A stretch of DNA of 23,471 bases, taken from positions 1-23,471 of the forward strand of contig DAOVGO010000001.1 of NCBI GenBank assembly GCA_030672345.1. Reading direction: 5' to 3'. Shown here in pieces: positions 14,370 to 23,067 of the stretch; the first letter of the stretch is position 1, and each line of letters opens with the position of its first letter. A program made the translations under genes and the position numbers. A model generated the notes under the pieces. That model saw only the letters and a program-made list of their open reading frames with translations, made no database searches and was not told the DNA's origin. The DNA comes from Methanosarcinales archaeon (GTDB lineage Archaea > Halobacteriota > Methanosarcinia > Methanosarcinales > Methanogasteraceae).

Positions 14370-14386
14370 TATGTATATAAACATGC
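14370..14386. promoter_or_regulatory. Shared A/T box between aIF1A and HD gene
   Basis: TATATGTATATAAAC lies about 45-60 bases before aIF1A (minus) and only 18-34 bases before the HD gene ATG at 14404. Position favours it as the aIF1A TATA box. If it also drives the HD gene, that transcript would be leaderless or nearly so. Confidence 0.4.
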
Positions 14387-14403
14387 ACAACCACCAATCA
14401 GCA

Positions 14404-15594
14404 ATGAAGGTGATTCGTGACCCGATCCACGGGTACATCGAACTGGACGATGTGGCGCTGTCACTGGTCGATACGCCTGCAATGCAGCGATTACGTCGCA
14501 TCAGACAGCTCGGATTGACCAGTTTTGTATATCCCGGTGCAAATCACACCAGATTTGAGCATTCGCTCGGCACATACCATCTTGCAAACTCACTTGCAGG
14601 GCGTATCGATGACACGACCGGGCGACTCGAACTGCGCGTGGCAGCCCTGCTCCACGACATCGGGCATGGACCGCTCTCACATGTGACCGAGAATGTCATC
14701 AAGCGGCATACCGGAAGGTCGCACGAGGATGTCTTCCATCTCCTCAGGGAAGATCAGGATCTGGGCGAGATATTCGATGAGAATTCGCTTGACATTTCAA
14801 GAGTTGCCAGTCACATAAAAGGTGAAACGAACCTCGGTGCTGCTTTGAACAGCGAAATCGATGTTGACCGGATGGATTACCTTGTGAGGGATGCACATTA
14901 CACCGGCGTTCCGCTTTCGGTCGATCTGGTGCGTCTGATCCATGAAATGCGGTTTCTGGATGGGAAACTTGTGATTAACAGCGGTGGAATACGGGCTGCC
15001 GAATCACTGCTCCTCTCCCGGTTTATGATGCATCCGACGGTCTATTACCACCATGTAACCAGGATTGCAGAGGCGATGTGTGTGCGTGCGGTTGAACGCA
15101 TGATCGAGGACGGGTTTGATGCGAAGAAACTCTCTGTGATGGACGATCAGGACCTTTTTGTGCAGATGCACTCATATCCCGGGTATCCCTCCGAGATCGC
15201 AGAGCGGCTGCGTGACCGAAGGCTATTCAAACGTGCAACTTATGTCGGGTTTGATGCCGTGAGCAAAGGTGTGCTCAAGCACCGGAACAAAATAAGGAGA
15301 ATCGAGGCGGAACTCGCATCCGATCTCGGGATCGATCCCGAATACATCTTGATCGACATACCAAAGCCGCCTGATATCGTGGAGACCGGAGCCAACATCA
15401 TGGTCGATCAACAGCTGAGACGCCTCCACGAGGTCTCGCACCTCGTTGCAGCTATCGGGCATGCACAGCAGGATAACTGGAGGATGGGCGTCTACACCCC
15501 GGCTGAGCATCGTGACGCGGTCAGACGTGCTGCAAATGGATTTTTCGGCGTGAAAAAACATAAGCAGTTCAGGCTGGATGAATTGATCACGTGA
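14404..15594 (+). CDS. HD-domain phosphohydrolase, SAMHD1/dGTPase-like
   Basis: A 396-residue HD-superfamily protein. It starts MKVIRDPIHGYIEL, the usual opening of this family. Metal ligands are H53 (TRFEHSLG), H84 and D85 (LLHDIGHGPLSH) and an Asp in EIDVDRMDYL (151-160). The family (COG1078 type) hydrolyses deoxynucleoside triphosphates or related nucleotides; the exact substrate here is unknown. The ATG at 14404 is chosen because homologues begin with this segment; longer frames run into aIF1A's upstream region. No strong Shine-Dalgarno is visible (AATCAGCA). It is divergent from aIF1A and sits ahead of ppdK. Confidence 0.9.
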   Translation: MKVIRDPIHGYIELDDVALSLVDTPAMQRLRRIRQLGLTSFVYPGANHTRFEHSLGTYHLANSLAGRIDDTTGRLELRVAALLHDIGHGPLSHVTENVIKRHTGRSHEDVFHLLREDQDLGEIFDENSLDISRVASHIKGETNLGAALNSEIDVDRMDYLVRDAHYTGVPLSVDLVRLIHEMRFLDGKLVINSGGIRAAESLLLSRFMMHPTVYYHHVTRIAEAMCVRAVERMIEDGFDAKKLSVMDDQDLFVQMHSYPGYPSEIAERLRDRRLFKRATYVGFDAVSKGVLKHRNKIRRIEAELASDLGIDPEYILIDIPKPPDIVETGANIMVDQQLRRLHEVSHLVAAIGHAQQDNWRMGVYTPAEHRDAVRRAANGFFGVKKHKQFRLDELIT

Positions 15595-15721
15595 GGCAGA
15601 TTACAAGAGGAATGAAAAATGGGTAGTGTCTCACCTCCCCAGAAAACACAAACCTTAACATCTAATCATGTAAACATGCATACGTTAACTACTGTGTATT
15701 GATTTAGAGGACGGAAATGAC

Positions 15722-18397
15722 ATGGATACCGCACCAAAAAAATACATCTATTTCTTCGGCGACGGAAAAGCCGAAGGCAGCGCGGAAATGAAGAGCCTCC
15801 TTGGGGGAAAGGGTGCAAATCTCGCGGAGATGACAAATATCGGCATTATGGTGCCGCCAGGGTTCACAATCTCCACAGAGGCATGCAAACATTACTATGC
15901 AAACGATGGAGAATATCCTGAGGGTCTGGAGGATGAGATCGCTAAAAACCTTGCTCGTCTGGAGGAGACCACGGAAAAGAGGTTCGGCGATGCAAAGAAT
16001 CCACTTCTCCTATCGGTGCGTTCTGGTGCAGCCTTCTCGATGCCAGGAATGATGGATACCGTGCTGAATATCGGTCTGAATGATGAAAGCATGGCGGCGA
16101 TTGCGGAGAAGACCGGGAACGAGCGATTTGCGTACGATTCGTATCGCAGATTCGTGCAGATGTTCGGAAACGTTGTTTTAGGGATGGAGCACAGCAGGTT
16201 CGAGCGAATTCTGGAGGAGAAGAAGGAGCTCCGCAATGCCGAACTGGACACGGATCTCGATGCGAACGACCTGAAAGATCTTGTATCGAAATATAAAGAG
16301 CTCATAAGAAAGGATACGGGCAGAGAGTTCCCTGAGGACCCGAGGGAGCAGTTGAGAATGACGATCGACGCCGTATTCGGATCATGGAACACGGATCGGG
16401 CAATAACATACAGAAATCTGAATAAAATTCCGCACGATCTTGGTACCGCGGTGAATGTCCAGGCGATGGTGTTCGGGAACATGGGGGACGATTCCGGAAC
16501 CGGCGTCTGCTTCACAAGAGACGTTGCAACAGGAAAGAACGTGTTTTACGGCGAATATCTGATGAACGCGCAGGGGGAGGACGTTGTTGCTGGTCTGAGG
16601 ACTCCTGCTACCATCGATGCGCTAAAGAAGGATATGCCTGAGATATATGACCAGCTCGACGCCGTGCGTGACAGACTGGAGAAGCACTACCGCGATGTGC
16701 AGGACCTGGAATTCACCATCGAATCAGGCAAGCTCTACATCCTGCAGACGAGAACCGGCAAGCGGACTGCCCGGGCTGCGGTGAAGATCGCTGTGGATAT
16801 GGTGGGCGAGGGCTTGATCGACATGGAGACGGCTCTGCTCCGCGTCGATCCTGATCAGATCGATCAACTCCTCCACCCGATGATCGACCCGGAAGCAGAG
16901 GTGGATGTGATCGCGAAGGGCTTGCCAGCCTCGCCTGGTGCAGCAGTCGGAAAAGTGGTCTTCTCATCCCACAAAACGATGGAATGGGCTGAGAATGGCG
17001 AAAAAGTGATTCTGGTGCGGCTTGAGACATCGCCCGACGACGTTGGCGGGATGTACGCCTCACAGGGAATCTTAACAGCGCGCGGCGGGATGACGAGCCA
17101 TGCTGCAATCGTAGGCAGAGGCATGGGCAAGTGCTGCGTCGTCGGATGCAACGATATCGCTGTCGATGAGGCTGCAAACCGTTTCACGGTCGGCGACCTC
17201 GTGATAGCCGAAGGCGACCACATCACGCTGAACGGAACAACTGGCGAGGTTATTCTCGGTAAAACTGACCTCATCGATCCTGAGATGACCGACGACTTCA
17301 GGACGCTCATGGATTGGGCAGTAAGCGTGAAGAGACTTGGCGTGCGCACAAATGCGGACACCCCGCACGATAGCAGGGTCGCAAGAGACTTTGGCGCGGA
17401 GGGCATCGGTCTCTGCAGGACAGAGCATATGTTCTTTGGCAAGGATCGGCTCCCGATCGTGCAGCAGATGATACTTGCAGGAAGTGAGGAATCGAGGAAG
17501 AAAGCCCTTGATAAACTCATGCCGATGCAAAAAGAGGATTTTAAGGCGATTTTCGAGGTCATGGAAGATCTTCCGGTCACAATACGATTGCTGGACCCGC
17601 CCCTGCACGAGTTTCTCCCGAAGACCGAAGAAGAGCTGGAAGAGACTGCCGCACGCATGAATGTGGGGATCGATGAGCTGAAGATCACCGTGCAGAGCCT
17701 GCATGAGATCAATCCGATGCTCGGGCACAGGGGATGCAGGCTCGGGATCACGTACCCTGAGATCTACCAAATGCAGGTGCAGGCGATCTTCGAAGCTGCC
17801 TGCGAGCTTGCAAAGGAGGGGGCTGGGAAGAAGGTGCAGGCGCACCGGGTCATTCCGGAGATCATGATCCCGCTCGTAGGGCACATAAACGAGCTGCGAT
17901 TCACGAAGGAACGGCTCGTAAAGACCGCGGAGGAAGTGATGGAGCGTTACGGCACAGAGATCGAGTATCTGGTCGGAACGATGATTGAGGTCCCGCGGGC
18001 TGTTGTCACCGCCGACGAAATCGCAGAAGAGGCGGAATTCTTCAGTTTCGGAACGAACGACCTGACCCAGATGACATTTGGATTCTCAAGGGACGATATC
18101 GGGAAATTCCTGCCGTTTTACCTGAATGGTGATATTCTTGAGTCGGACCCGTTCGTGACAATCGACCAGTCAGGCGTCGGCAAACTCGTTGAGATTGGTG
18201 TTACGAAAGGGCGCAGCACAAAGCCGGACCTGAAGATCGGGATCTGCGGCGAGCACGGAGGCAATCCTGCGTCGGTTGAGTTCTGCCACCGCACGGGGCT
18301 TGACTATGTCAGTTGCTCGCCATTTCGGGTGCCTATAGCGATACTTGCGGCAGCACACGCCGCGATAAAGGAAAAGAAGGGTAATGCCGGAAGTTAA
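15722..18397 (+). CDS. ppdK: Pyruvate, phosphate dikinase
   Basis: An 891-residue enzyme interconverting pyruvate, ATP and phosphate with phosphoenolpyruvate, AMP and diphosphate, useful in gluconeogenesis. The N-terminal nucleotide domain has LLGGKGANLAEMT and SVRSGAAFSMPGMMDT. The swivelling phosphohistidine domain has GGMTSHAAIVGRGMG with H460. The C-terminal PEP/pyruvate domain has FGTNDLTQMTFGFSRDD and CGEHGGNP with the catalytic Cys842. Length and spacing match bacterial PPDK. The start has GAGG about 12 bases upstream. Its last 14 bases overlap the DsrE-like gene. The call is certain. Confidence 0.98.
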   Translation: MDTAPKKYIYFFGDGKAEGSAEMKSLLGGKGANLAEMTNIGIMVPPGFTISTEACKHYYANDGEYPEGLEDEIAKNLARLEETTEKRFGDAKNPLLLSVRSGAAFSMPGMMDTVLNIGLNDESMAAIAEKTGNERFAYDSYRRFVQMFGNVVLGMEHSRFERILEEKKELRNAELDTDLDANDLKDLVSKYKELIRKDTGREFPEDPREQLRMTIDAVFGSWNTDRAITYRNLNKIPHDLGTAVNVQAMVFGNMGDDSGTGVCFTRDVATGKNVFYGEYLMNAQGEDVVAGLRTPATIDALKKDMPEIYDQLDAVRDRLEKHYRDVQDLEFTIESGKLYILQTRTGKRTARAAVKIAVDMVGEGLIDMETALLRVDPDQIDQLLHPMIDPEAEVDVIAKGLPASPGAAVGKVVFSSHKTMEWAENGEKVILVRLETSPDDVGGMYASQGILTARGGMTSHAAIVGRGMGKCCVVGCNDIAVDEAANRFTVGDLVIAEGDHITLNGTTGEVILGKTDLIDPEMTDDFRTLMDWAVSVKRLGVRTNADTPHDSRVARDFGAEGIGLCRTEHMFFGKDRLPIVQQMILAGSEESRKKALDKLMPMQKEDFKAIFEVMEDLPVTIRLLDPPLHEFLPKTEEELEETAARMNVGIDELKITVQSLHEINPMLGHRGCRLGITYPEIYQMQVQAIFEAACELAKEGAGKKVQAHRVIPEIMIPLVGHINELRFTKERLVKTAEEVMERYGTEIEYLVGTMIEVPRAVVTADEIAEEAEFFSFGTNDLTQMTFGFSRDDIGKFLPFYLNGDILESDPFVTIDQSGVGKLVEIGVTKGRSTKPDLKIGICGEHGGNPASVEFCHRTGLDYVSCSPFRVPIAILAAAHAAIKEKKGNAGS

Positions 18398-18752
18398 GAG
18401 AGTTCTACTGCTCTTAAAGAACATGGTCTATGAGAGCACAAGCCCGCTTGAGACCCTGCGTTTTGCAAAATACTACCGGAAGAAGGGGCTTGATGTCATG
18501 GTGATACTCTGGGGACCGATGGGTGTCGTGCTCGGGAAAGCGGGAAAACACCGCGGCGCACCTGTGTATGATGAGAAGGTTATGGAGTGCATCGAACACG
18601 GGGTGGTCTTCAAGTGCTGTCAGCTTGCTGCCGACATCATCGGGCTCGAGGAGGCTGAACTGATTCCCGGAATCGAGATGATCGAGTCGCATGTCGTCGC
18701 GGAACTGTTTCTTGAGTACCAGGGCGAGGGAGAGCTGATTATTAGCCTGTGA
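18384..18752 (+). CDS. DsrE-family small protein
   Basis: A 122-residue protein with a DsrE/DsrF-like alpha-beta fold: KRVLLLLKNMVYESTSP, AKYYRKKGLDVMVILWGPMG and a C-terminal strand. DsrE-like proteins can carry persulphide on a conserved Cys or act as small regulators; here C78 and C79 (FKCCQLAADIIG) are the candidates. The ATG lies inside the end of ppdK (14-base overlap), with GAAGGG a few bases upstream. The overlap suggests coupled translation with ppdK. The function is not established. A weak AACTGC/GCAGTT repeat (18757-18762, 18805-18810) followed by a T-rich run may end the operon. Confidence 0.8.
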   Translation: MPEVKRVLLLLKNMVYESTSPLETLRFAKYYRKKGLDVMVILWGPMGVVLGKAGKHRGAPVYDEKVMECIEHGVVFKCCQLAADIIGLEEAELIPGIEMIESHVVAELFLEYQGEGELIISL

Positions 18753-18866
18753 GGCTAACTGCGACACGATATGGGTGCTGCCTTGTATGATACTGGCGAT
18801 GCTGGCAGTTGGTTTTTGTGGTTGTTCTAGATTCAGATCTTGCCTCCACCACGTCAGTTTTTAATA

Positions 18867-18875
18867 TTTATAAAA
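18867..18875 (+). promoter_or_regulatory. TATA box of the lipoprotein gene
   Basis: TTTATAAAA, about 90 bases before the ATG at 18966. This would give a leader of roughly 65-70 bases. The rest of 18753-18965 holds only the weak inverted repeat after the DsrE-like gene. Confidence 0.45.
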
Positions 18876-18965
18876 ACATAGTATTTTGATCTGCCCCAGA
18901 TGGTATGCCAACCCCCCCAAAATAGTGCGCAACTTTAATTAAGCATCGGTCGAACAATCCTATCG

Positions 18966-20042
18966 ATGAAAAGAACAAGCATATTACTGATTGCGATCGC
19001 AGGCATCTCGCTTCTGATGGCGGGATGCGTCAGCGATGAACTCACTCCCGAACAGCTCGCAGAGCAGATGCGAGAACACGGGAACAGTGTGCAGGAATAT
19101 ACCTATACCATGGTCATGACCGACATGATGAGCAACGAGACCAGGGTCATCGATCTTGCTTACAAGAATCCGGGCATGTTCCGGATAGAATATAAGGAGC
19201 CTGCCGAGGTTGCGGGTCAGTTGCAGGTCTCAAACGGCACATACGTATGGATGTACGACCCAATGAGCAATGTCGTCAGGACGGCAACGATCCCTGAGGA
19301 TGCTCAGGCGAACGAAACCTTAAATGCCAGGTTCATCGAGGAACTGCTGAACACCCGCACCATCGAACCGCAGGGAAGAGCGGTCATCGAAGGACGCGGG
19401 TGTTATGTCGTCACGGCAACTCCGAAGGATGCGTACGTTGCAACATCGATGAGATTGTGGTTCGATAGGGCGACCTGGATGCTGCTCAAGATGGAAACCT
19501 CGCAGAACGGCAAACTGGTCATGAGAATGGAGTATAAGGACGTACAATTCGATGTGGAGCTCCCTGACAGCACATTCGAATTCGAGGTTCCAGAAGGCGC
19601 AACTGTCGAATCGATGGACGGCGCGACCGCTCCGCCTGAGATGACCCTTGAGGAGGCGCAGGCAGAGGTTACATTCGAGATCAAGGAGCCAGATCATCTA
19701 CCGCCGGGCTACGAGAGGGGTATGATCATGGCAGTCCCTGTTTCGGAGTTTGACAAGGGTGTGATCATCACATACACTAACGCAACTGAAGAGAATGTGG
19801 TATCAGCCCAGCTCACGACCATCCAACTGATCGAAAGCCCGTACAATGAGTCTGCAGAGCGACCGGTGCCAGAGGGCGACGTCGAGACCGTCCGGATCAA
19901 TGGTCATGACTGCACCATAACGACGATGCAGGGAATGATGGGCGAAACCCGGGTGTTGCAATGGGATGATGGCGAATGCGACTTTATGCTGGCAGGCGCG
20001 CTCGATCAGGAAGCGATGATAGAGATTGCAAAATCGATCTGA
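18966..20042 (+). CDS. LolA-like lipoprotein with C-terminal DUF4367-like domain
   Basis: A 358-residue exported protein. The signal peptide ends in a lipobox, LMAGC with Cys21, so it should be a membrane-anchored lipoprotein. Residues about 25-210 resemble the LolA/RseB-type fold (FRIEYKEPAEVAGQLQVSNG, then YVWMYDPMSNVV), which binds lipid tails in bacteria. Residues about 225-358 resemble DUF4367 (LPPGYERGM... and a closing LAGALDQEAMIEIAKSI). Archaea of this kind have no outer membrane to which lipoproteins would be sorted, so the role must differ from bacterial LolA. It stands alone with its own TATA box and terminator. Confidence 0.82.
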   Translation: MKRTSILLIAIAGISLLMAGCVSDELTPEQLAEQMREHGNSVQEYTYTMVMTDMMSNETRVIDLAYKNPGMFRIEYKEPAEVAGQLQVSNGTYVWMYDPMSNVVRTATIPEDAQANETLNARFIEELLNTRTIEPQGRAVIEGRGCYVVTATPKDAYVATSMRLWFDRATWMLLKMETSQNGKLVMRMEYKDVQFDVELPDSTFEFEVPEGATVESMDGATAPPEMTLEEAQAEVTFEIKEPDHLPPGYERGMIMAVPVSEFDKGVIITYTNATEENVVSAQLTTIQLIESPYNESAERPVPEGDVETVRINGHDCTITTMQGMMGETRVLQWDDGECDFMLAGALDQEAMIEIAKSI

Positions 20043-20085
20043 TATCTGATCGCACCATATAAGCACCGCACGACAAAGAAACGTG

Positions 20086-20119
20086 AAACCGAGATGTAAG
20101 CAATCTCGGTTTGGTTTTA
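20086..20119 (+). terminator. Hairpin terminator after the lipoprotein gene
   Basis: AAACCGAGAT (20086-20095) pairs perfectly with ATCTCGGTTT (20103-20112) around a seven-base loop. T-rich TTTGGTTTTATT overlaps and follows the 3' arm. It lies 44 bases after the stop codon. Confidence 0.75.
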
Positions 20120-20934
20120 TTCGAGCCATCGACATACGGTTGAGAGAGATGTATCTGATTTTTTTTATGGTATATACACTATAACCCCGCGCATGTTCCA
20201 CACCATTTTACCACCACCTAACCCCATATTCAACTGTTGTATATCGACACCCCTCACCGTCCGATACATTTTCGAGGACACTCATAACCGGGACGCATTT
20301 CGCCTCGCGGAAAAAGACAACCTCATAGACGTCGAAATCGTTCGGACACTCCCCAAAGATTGGGAGGGGTGTATTTCTACGCATAAAGTTCAATAAGGTA
20401 CGGTTTAGAGCGGTCATTTGCGAAAACATGGGATGCATTTTCTTTTAGGAGTCAAAAAACTTCTGAAAGAAAGTATCCTGCCGCATACGCAGATCTTGGT
20501 GGCGGAAAGGTCGGGAGCGGCACGATCGTGGTGCCAAGACTAAATCGATCGATCATCGGCATCGGTGACACAGACTTCAAATTTACAATATAGCAGTTCA
20601 GCTTTTCTTTGTTTTTATGCAGGCTCACATCTCGTCTGCGAACCTGTGCTCTCGCTGCCTTCGGCGATGCTTCGCATTCCCAATTCCGCATCGTTGTTGT
20701 GCAAAGGGAGTTTGGGACATTTCAATGCCATTAAGAGCTCCGACTTCTTACCCATGGTCTTTGCAATCCTGCCATCCAGAGACTGATACCCGGTTTTTGT
20801 GGGTCCCTGATGGGGTGCGTTACAATTCATCCGGATGAATGAACTCGTCTTCTGCAAATATCCGGTTTCATCGAGCAGGTTCTCCCGCGAACATTTAGGA
20901 GCAGGTAAAGCCATAATATGACCACCGATCAGAC
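20120..20934. other. Gene debris region before the MFS gene
   Basis: About 0.8 kb without an intact gene. It has a second T-run (20159-20166) and a TATA-like stretch (20171-20184). Short plus-strand frames look protein-like: one ending at 20396 (RDAFRLAEKDNLIDVEIV) and one ending at 20593 (LGGGKVGSGTIVVPRLNRS). A transposase remnant on the minus strand is listed separately. This looks like a graveyard of inserted and decayed genes. Confidence 0.5.
20590..20790 (-). pseudogene. Frameshifted remnant of an IS66-like transposase, C-terminal part
   Basis: On the minus strand one frame (about 20788 to 20672) reads GYQSLDGRIAKTMGKKSELL followed by PKLPLHNNDAEL. This matches the well-known segment of a transposase family usually annotated as IS66-like, where LPLHNN.AEL is conserved. 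The frame then shifts and continues ARAQVRRRDVSLHKNKE (about 20655 to 20605), the next conserved block of the same family. Only about 65 residues are left; both the upstream catalytic part and the extreme C-terminus are missing, and no terminal inverted repeats were found. It is certainly non-functional. Confidence 0.72.
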
Positions 20935-22014
20935 ATGAAACTGAATTCAATCCAGTTCTTCACCAGCGCATCGATGATGATATCGATGATGCTCATTCCG
21001 GTTATTGCAAAGGATATCGGAGCCAATCGTATACAGATCGGCATTATCGTTGCCGTATATGGTCTGTGCCTGTTTATTTCGTCTTACATGTTCAGCAAGG
21101 CTGCTGATGCGTGGAACATCAAGAAACTGCTCGTGGCAGGTCTTGCGTTTTCAGCGGTCGCCTACTTTCTGCAGGTGTTCGCGGACGACCCGCTTGGTCT
21201 CGGACTGGCGCGAGGGTTCCTTGGAATCTGCATCGGCATGTACCCGGCAGCATTGATCATGCATGTCTACGGAGCGGGGCGGAGTATCGGCAAGTTCAGT
21301 TCGTTTGGCGCACTCGGATGGGCTGCAGGATTCTTTGTAGCCGGACTTATCGGAAACTATGACGTGATATTCATTGCCAGTTCTGTTCTCGTAATATTAT
21401 CAGCCATCATCTCCATGCGCCTGCCTGATGTCGAAGTTCAGAAAATTAAGGTCGAATATATGTCGCTTGCCACAGTGAAGGCAAACTGGGACATATATCT
21501 GACATTCATGCTTCGGCATACCGGAGCCACAGCCGTCTGGGTGATTTTTCCGCTGTATCTGATCAGTCTCGGGGCAGACGAGTTCTGGATCGGTGTGATA
21601 TACTGTATCAATCCGCTGGCGCAGTTTTTCATAATGCGGCGGCTCGGTGGCAGGGATATGGCATCGCTCGTGAGATATGGGTACCTTGTGTCGGTGGTCG
21701 CGTTCTTAAGTTTCATCCCGCCGACGACTTTTTATTATATAATACCGGGCATGATTCTGATCGCTGTTTCGTGGTCGTTTCTGTATGTTGGGTCCACCGA
21801 GCTTCTGCTCAGCCGAAACCAGGACAAGGCGACAGCCGCGGGTCTGATCACCTCGGTGATCAGTCTCTCATCGGTGGTGGGTTCCCTGCTCGGGGGCGTC
21901 GTCTCGCATTACTACGGATTTGTCGCGGTGCTTGTGCTTGCAGGGGGCTTAAGTTTCATCAGTTTCCTGATTCTGGCAGTTCGGGTCGCCCCTGATTCGT
22001 CGATTTCAGGATGA
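20935..22014 (+). CDS. Major facilitator superfamily transporter
   Basis: A 359-residue membrane protein with 10-12 hydrophobic segments spread over its length. The loop after the second helix has SKAADAWNIKKLLVAG, the MFS-type motif A region. A long central break (VEVQKIKVEYMSLATVKANWD) separates the two halves, and the second half has SRNQDKATAAGLITSVISLSSVVGSLLGG. No substrate can be read from the sequence; the general look is of drug- or sugar-efflux-type MFS proteins. The start lacks a good Shine-Dalgarno. It is shorter than the usual 400 residues. It sits between the debris region and thiL. Confidence 0.85.
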   Translation: MKLNSIQFFTSASMMISMMLIPVIAKDIGANRIQIGIIVAVYGLCLFISSYMFSKAADAWNIKKLLVAGLAFSAVAYFLQVFADDPLGLGLARGFLGICIGMYPAALIMHVYGAGRSIGKFSSFGALGWAAGFFVAGLIGNYDVIFIASSVLVILSAIISMRLPDVEVQKIKVEYMSLATVKANWDIYLTFMLRHTGATAVWVIFPLYLISLGADEFWIGVIYCINPLAQFFIMRRLGGRDMASLVRYGYLVSVVAFLSFIPPTTFYYIIPGMILIAVSWSFLYVGSTELLLSRNQDKATAAGLITSVISLSSVVGSLLGGVVSHYYGFVAVLVLAGGLSFISFLILAVRVAPDSSISG

Positions 22015-22074
22015 GAGGGGGTAGTGCTCACTTTCACCCTACTTTCCGGGGGATTTACGTGGGGGCGGCGATCA

Positions 22075-22091
22075 TTTCGTGAACCACGAAA
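22075..22091. promoter_or_regulatory. Palindrome upstream of thiL
   Basis: TTTCGTG (22075-22081) and CACGAAA (22085-22091) form a perfect 7-bp dyad around AAC. It directly abuts an A-rich, TATA-like AAATACATA (about 22097-22105), 37-53 bases before the thiL ATG. The position fits an operator that controls thiL. Confidence 0.4.
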
Positions 22092-22127
22092 AAAACAAAT
22101 ACATAGCAGGACAGAACAGGTGGTGAC

Positions 22128-23051
22128 ATGACCATCTACGAACTCGGCGAGACCGCAGTCGTTTCACAGATCATCCGGCACCTGAATATCGAATTTGAGG
22201 ACTGCGCCATCATGGACCTCACAGATACCGAATATCTGGTAGTTACCACCGATATGTTCCACAGAGAGACCGACTTTCCTGACGAGATGAGCGCATGGCA
22301 GATCGGGTGGATGTGCGCCGCAGCCACACTCAGCGATATTGCCGCGATGGGTGCGCAACCGCGGGGCATGCTCGTATCGATGGGTCTGCCTGACATCGAG
22401 TCTGCATTCGTTGATTCGATGATCGACGGGATGGTTGCGTGTGTCCGCAGGTGCGGCACAAAAATCATCGGCGGGGACACCGACTCGCATCAGGAACTGA
22501 CGATCTGCGGCACGGCGCTCGGATGCGTATCAAAGGACCGGATCCTGCGCAGAAGGGGTGCAAGCGCCGGCGATCTGGTCTGCGTCACCGGGTGTCCCGG
22601 CATGGCGGGGGCTGGCATGGCAGCACTCGAGAAAGGGCTCACTGAACAGGGAATCAGGGATTCGATCGCCGTAAAAAAATTCTTTGAGCCGATTCCACGC
22701 ATAGAAGAGGGGATAAGGCTTGCAGAATCGGGCGTGGTCACCTCGATGATGGATAACAGCGACGGACTTGCGTTATCGCTGCATCAACTGGCAGAGATCA
22801 ATGGATGCGGCTTTCGGATCCGGGCGGACATGCTCCCGGTACTGCCAGAACCGGACGGATCGCTGGATCTGGCATTGTACACTGGCGGGGACTTTGAGTT
22901 GCTCTTCACCGTGATGCCAGACAGACTCATAGACGTCATGGACGTATATGAACTGGCCGTGATCGGCGAGGTGACCCGGGCTGACGATGGCATACTCCTC
23001 GAAGACGACGGAATCAGAGAGATCGAACGAAAAGGTTATCGATCATTATGA
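22128..23051 (+). CDS. thiL: Thiamine-monophosphate kinase
   Basis: A 307-residue enzyme that phosphorylates thiamine monophosphate to thiamine diphosphate using ATP. Family segments are present in order: MTIYELGETAVVSQI, WQIGWMCAAATLSDIAAMGA, IIGGDTDSHQELTICGTALG, MMDNSDGLALSLHQLAE and GGDFELLF. The early GDDAA motif of many homologues reads EDCAIMD here, a change at a metal-binding loop worth noting. The ATG has GGTGGTGA directly upstream. A palindrome lies before the probable promoter. An ABC transporter ATPase begins 17 bases after its stop and may be cotranscribed. Confidence 0.94.
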   Translation: MTIYELGETAVVSQIIRHLNIEFEDCAIMDLTDTEYLVVTTDMFHRETDFPDEMSAWQIGWMCAAATLSDIAAMGAQPRGMLVSMGLPDIESAFVDSMIDGMVACVRRCGTKIIGGDTDSHQELTICGTALGCVSKDRILRRRGASAGDLVCVTGCPGMAGAGMAALEKGLTEQGIRDSIAVKKFFEPIPRIEEGIRLAESGVVTSMMDNSDGLALSLHQLAEINGCGFRIRADMLPVLPEPDGSLDLALYTGGDFELLFTVMPDRLIDVMDVYELAVIGEVTRADDGILLEDDGIREIERKGYRSL

Positions 23052-23067
23052 CCGCTAAATAACCATA

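Noticed and set aside
16864..17884. Minus-strand open frames of 270-295 residues inside ppdK
   Set aside because: They are antisense shadows of a GC-rich coding gene and have no domain-like pattern.
20193..20396. 67-residue plus-strand frame in the debris region as an intact gene
   Set aside because: Only its second half looks protein-like, there is no ribosome binding site, and it abuts other broken frames, so it is at most a remnant.
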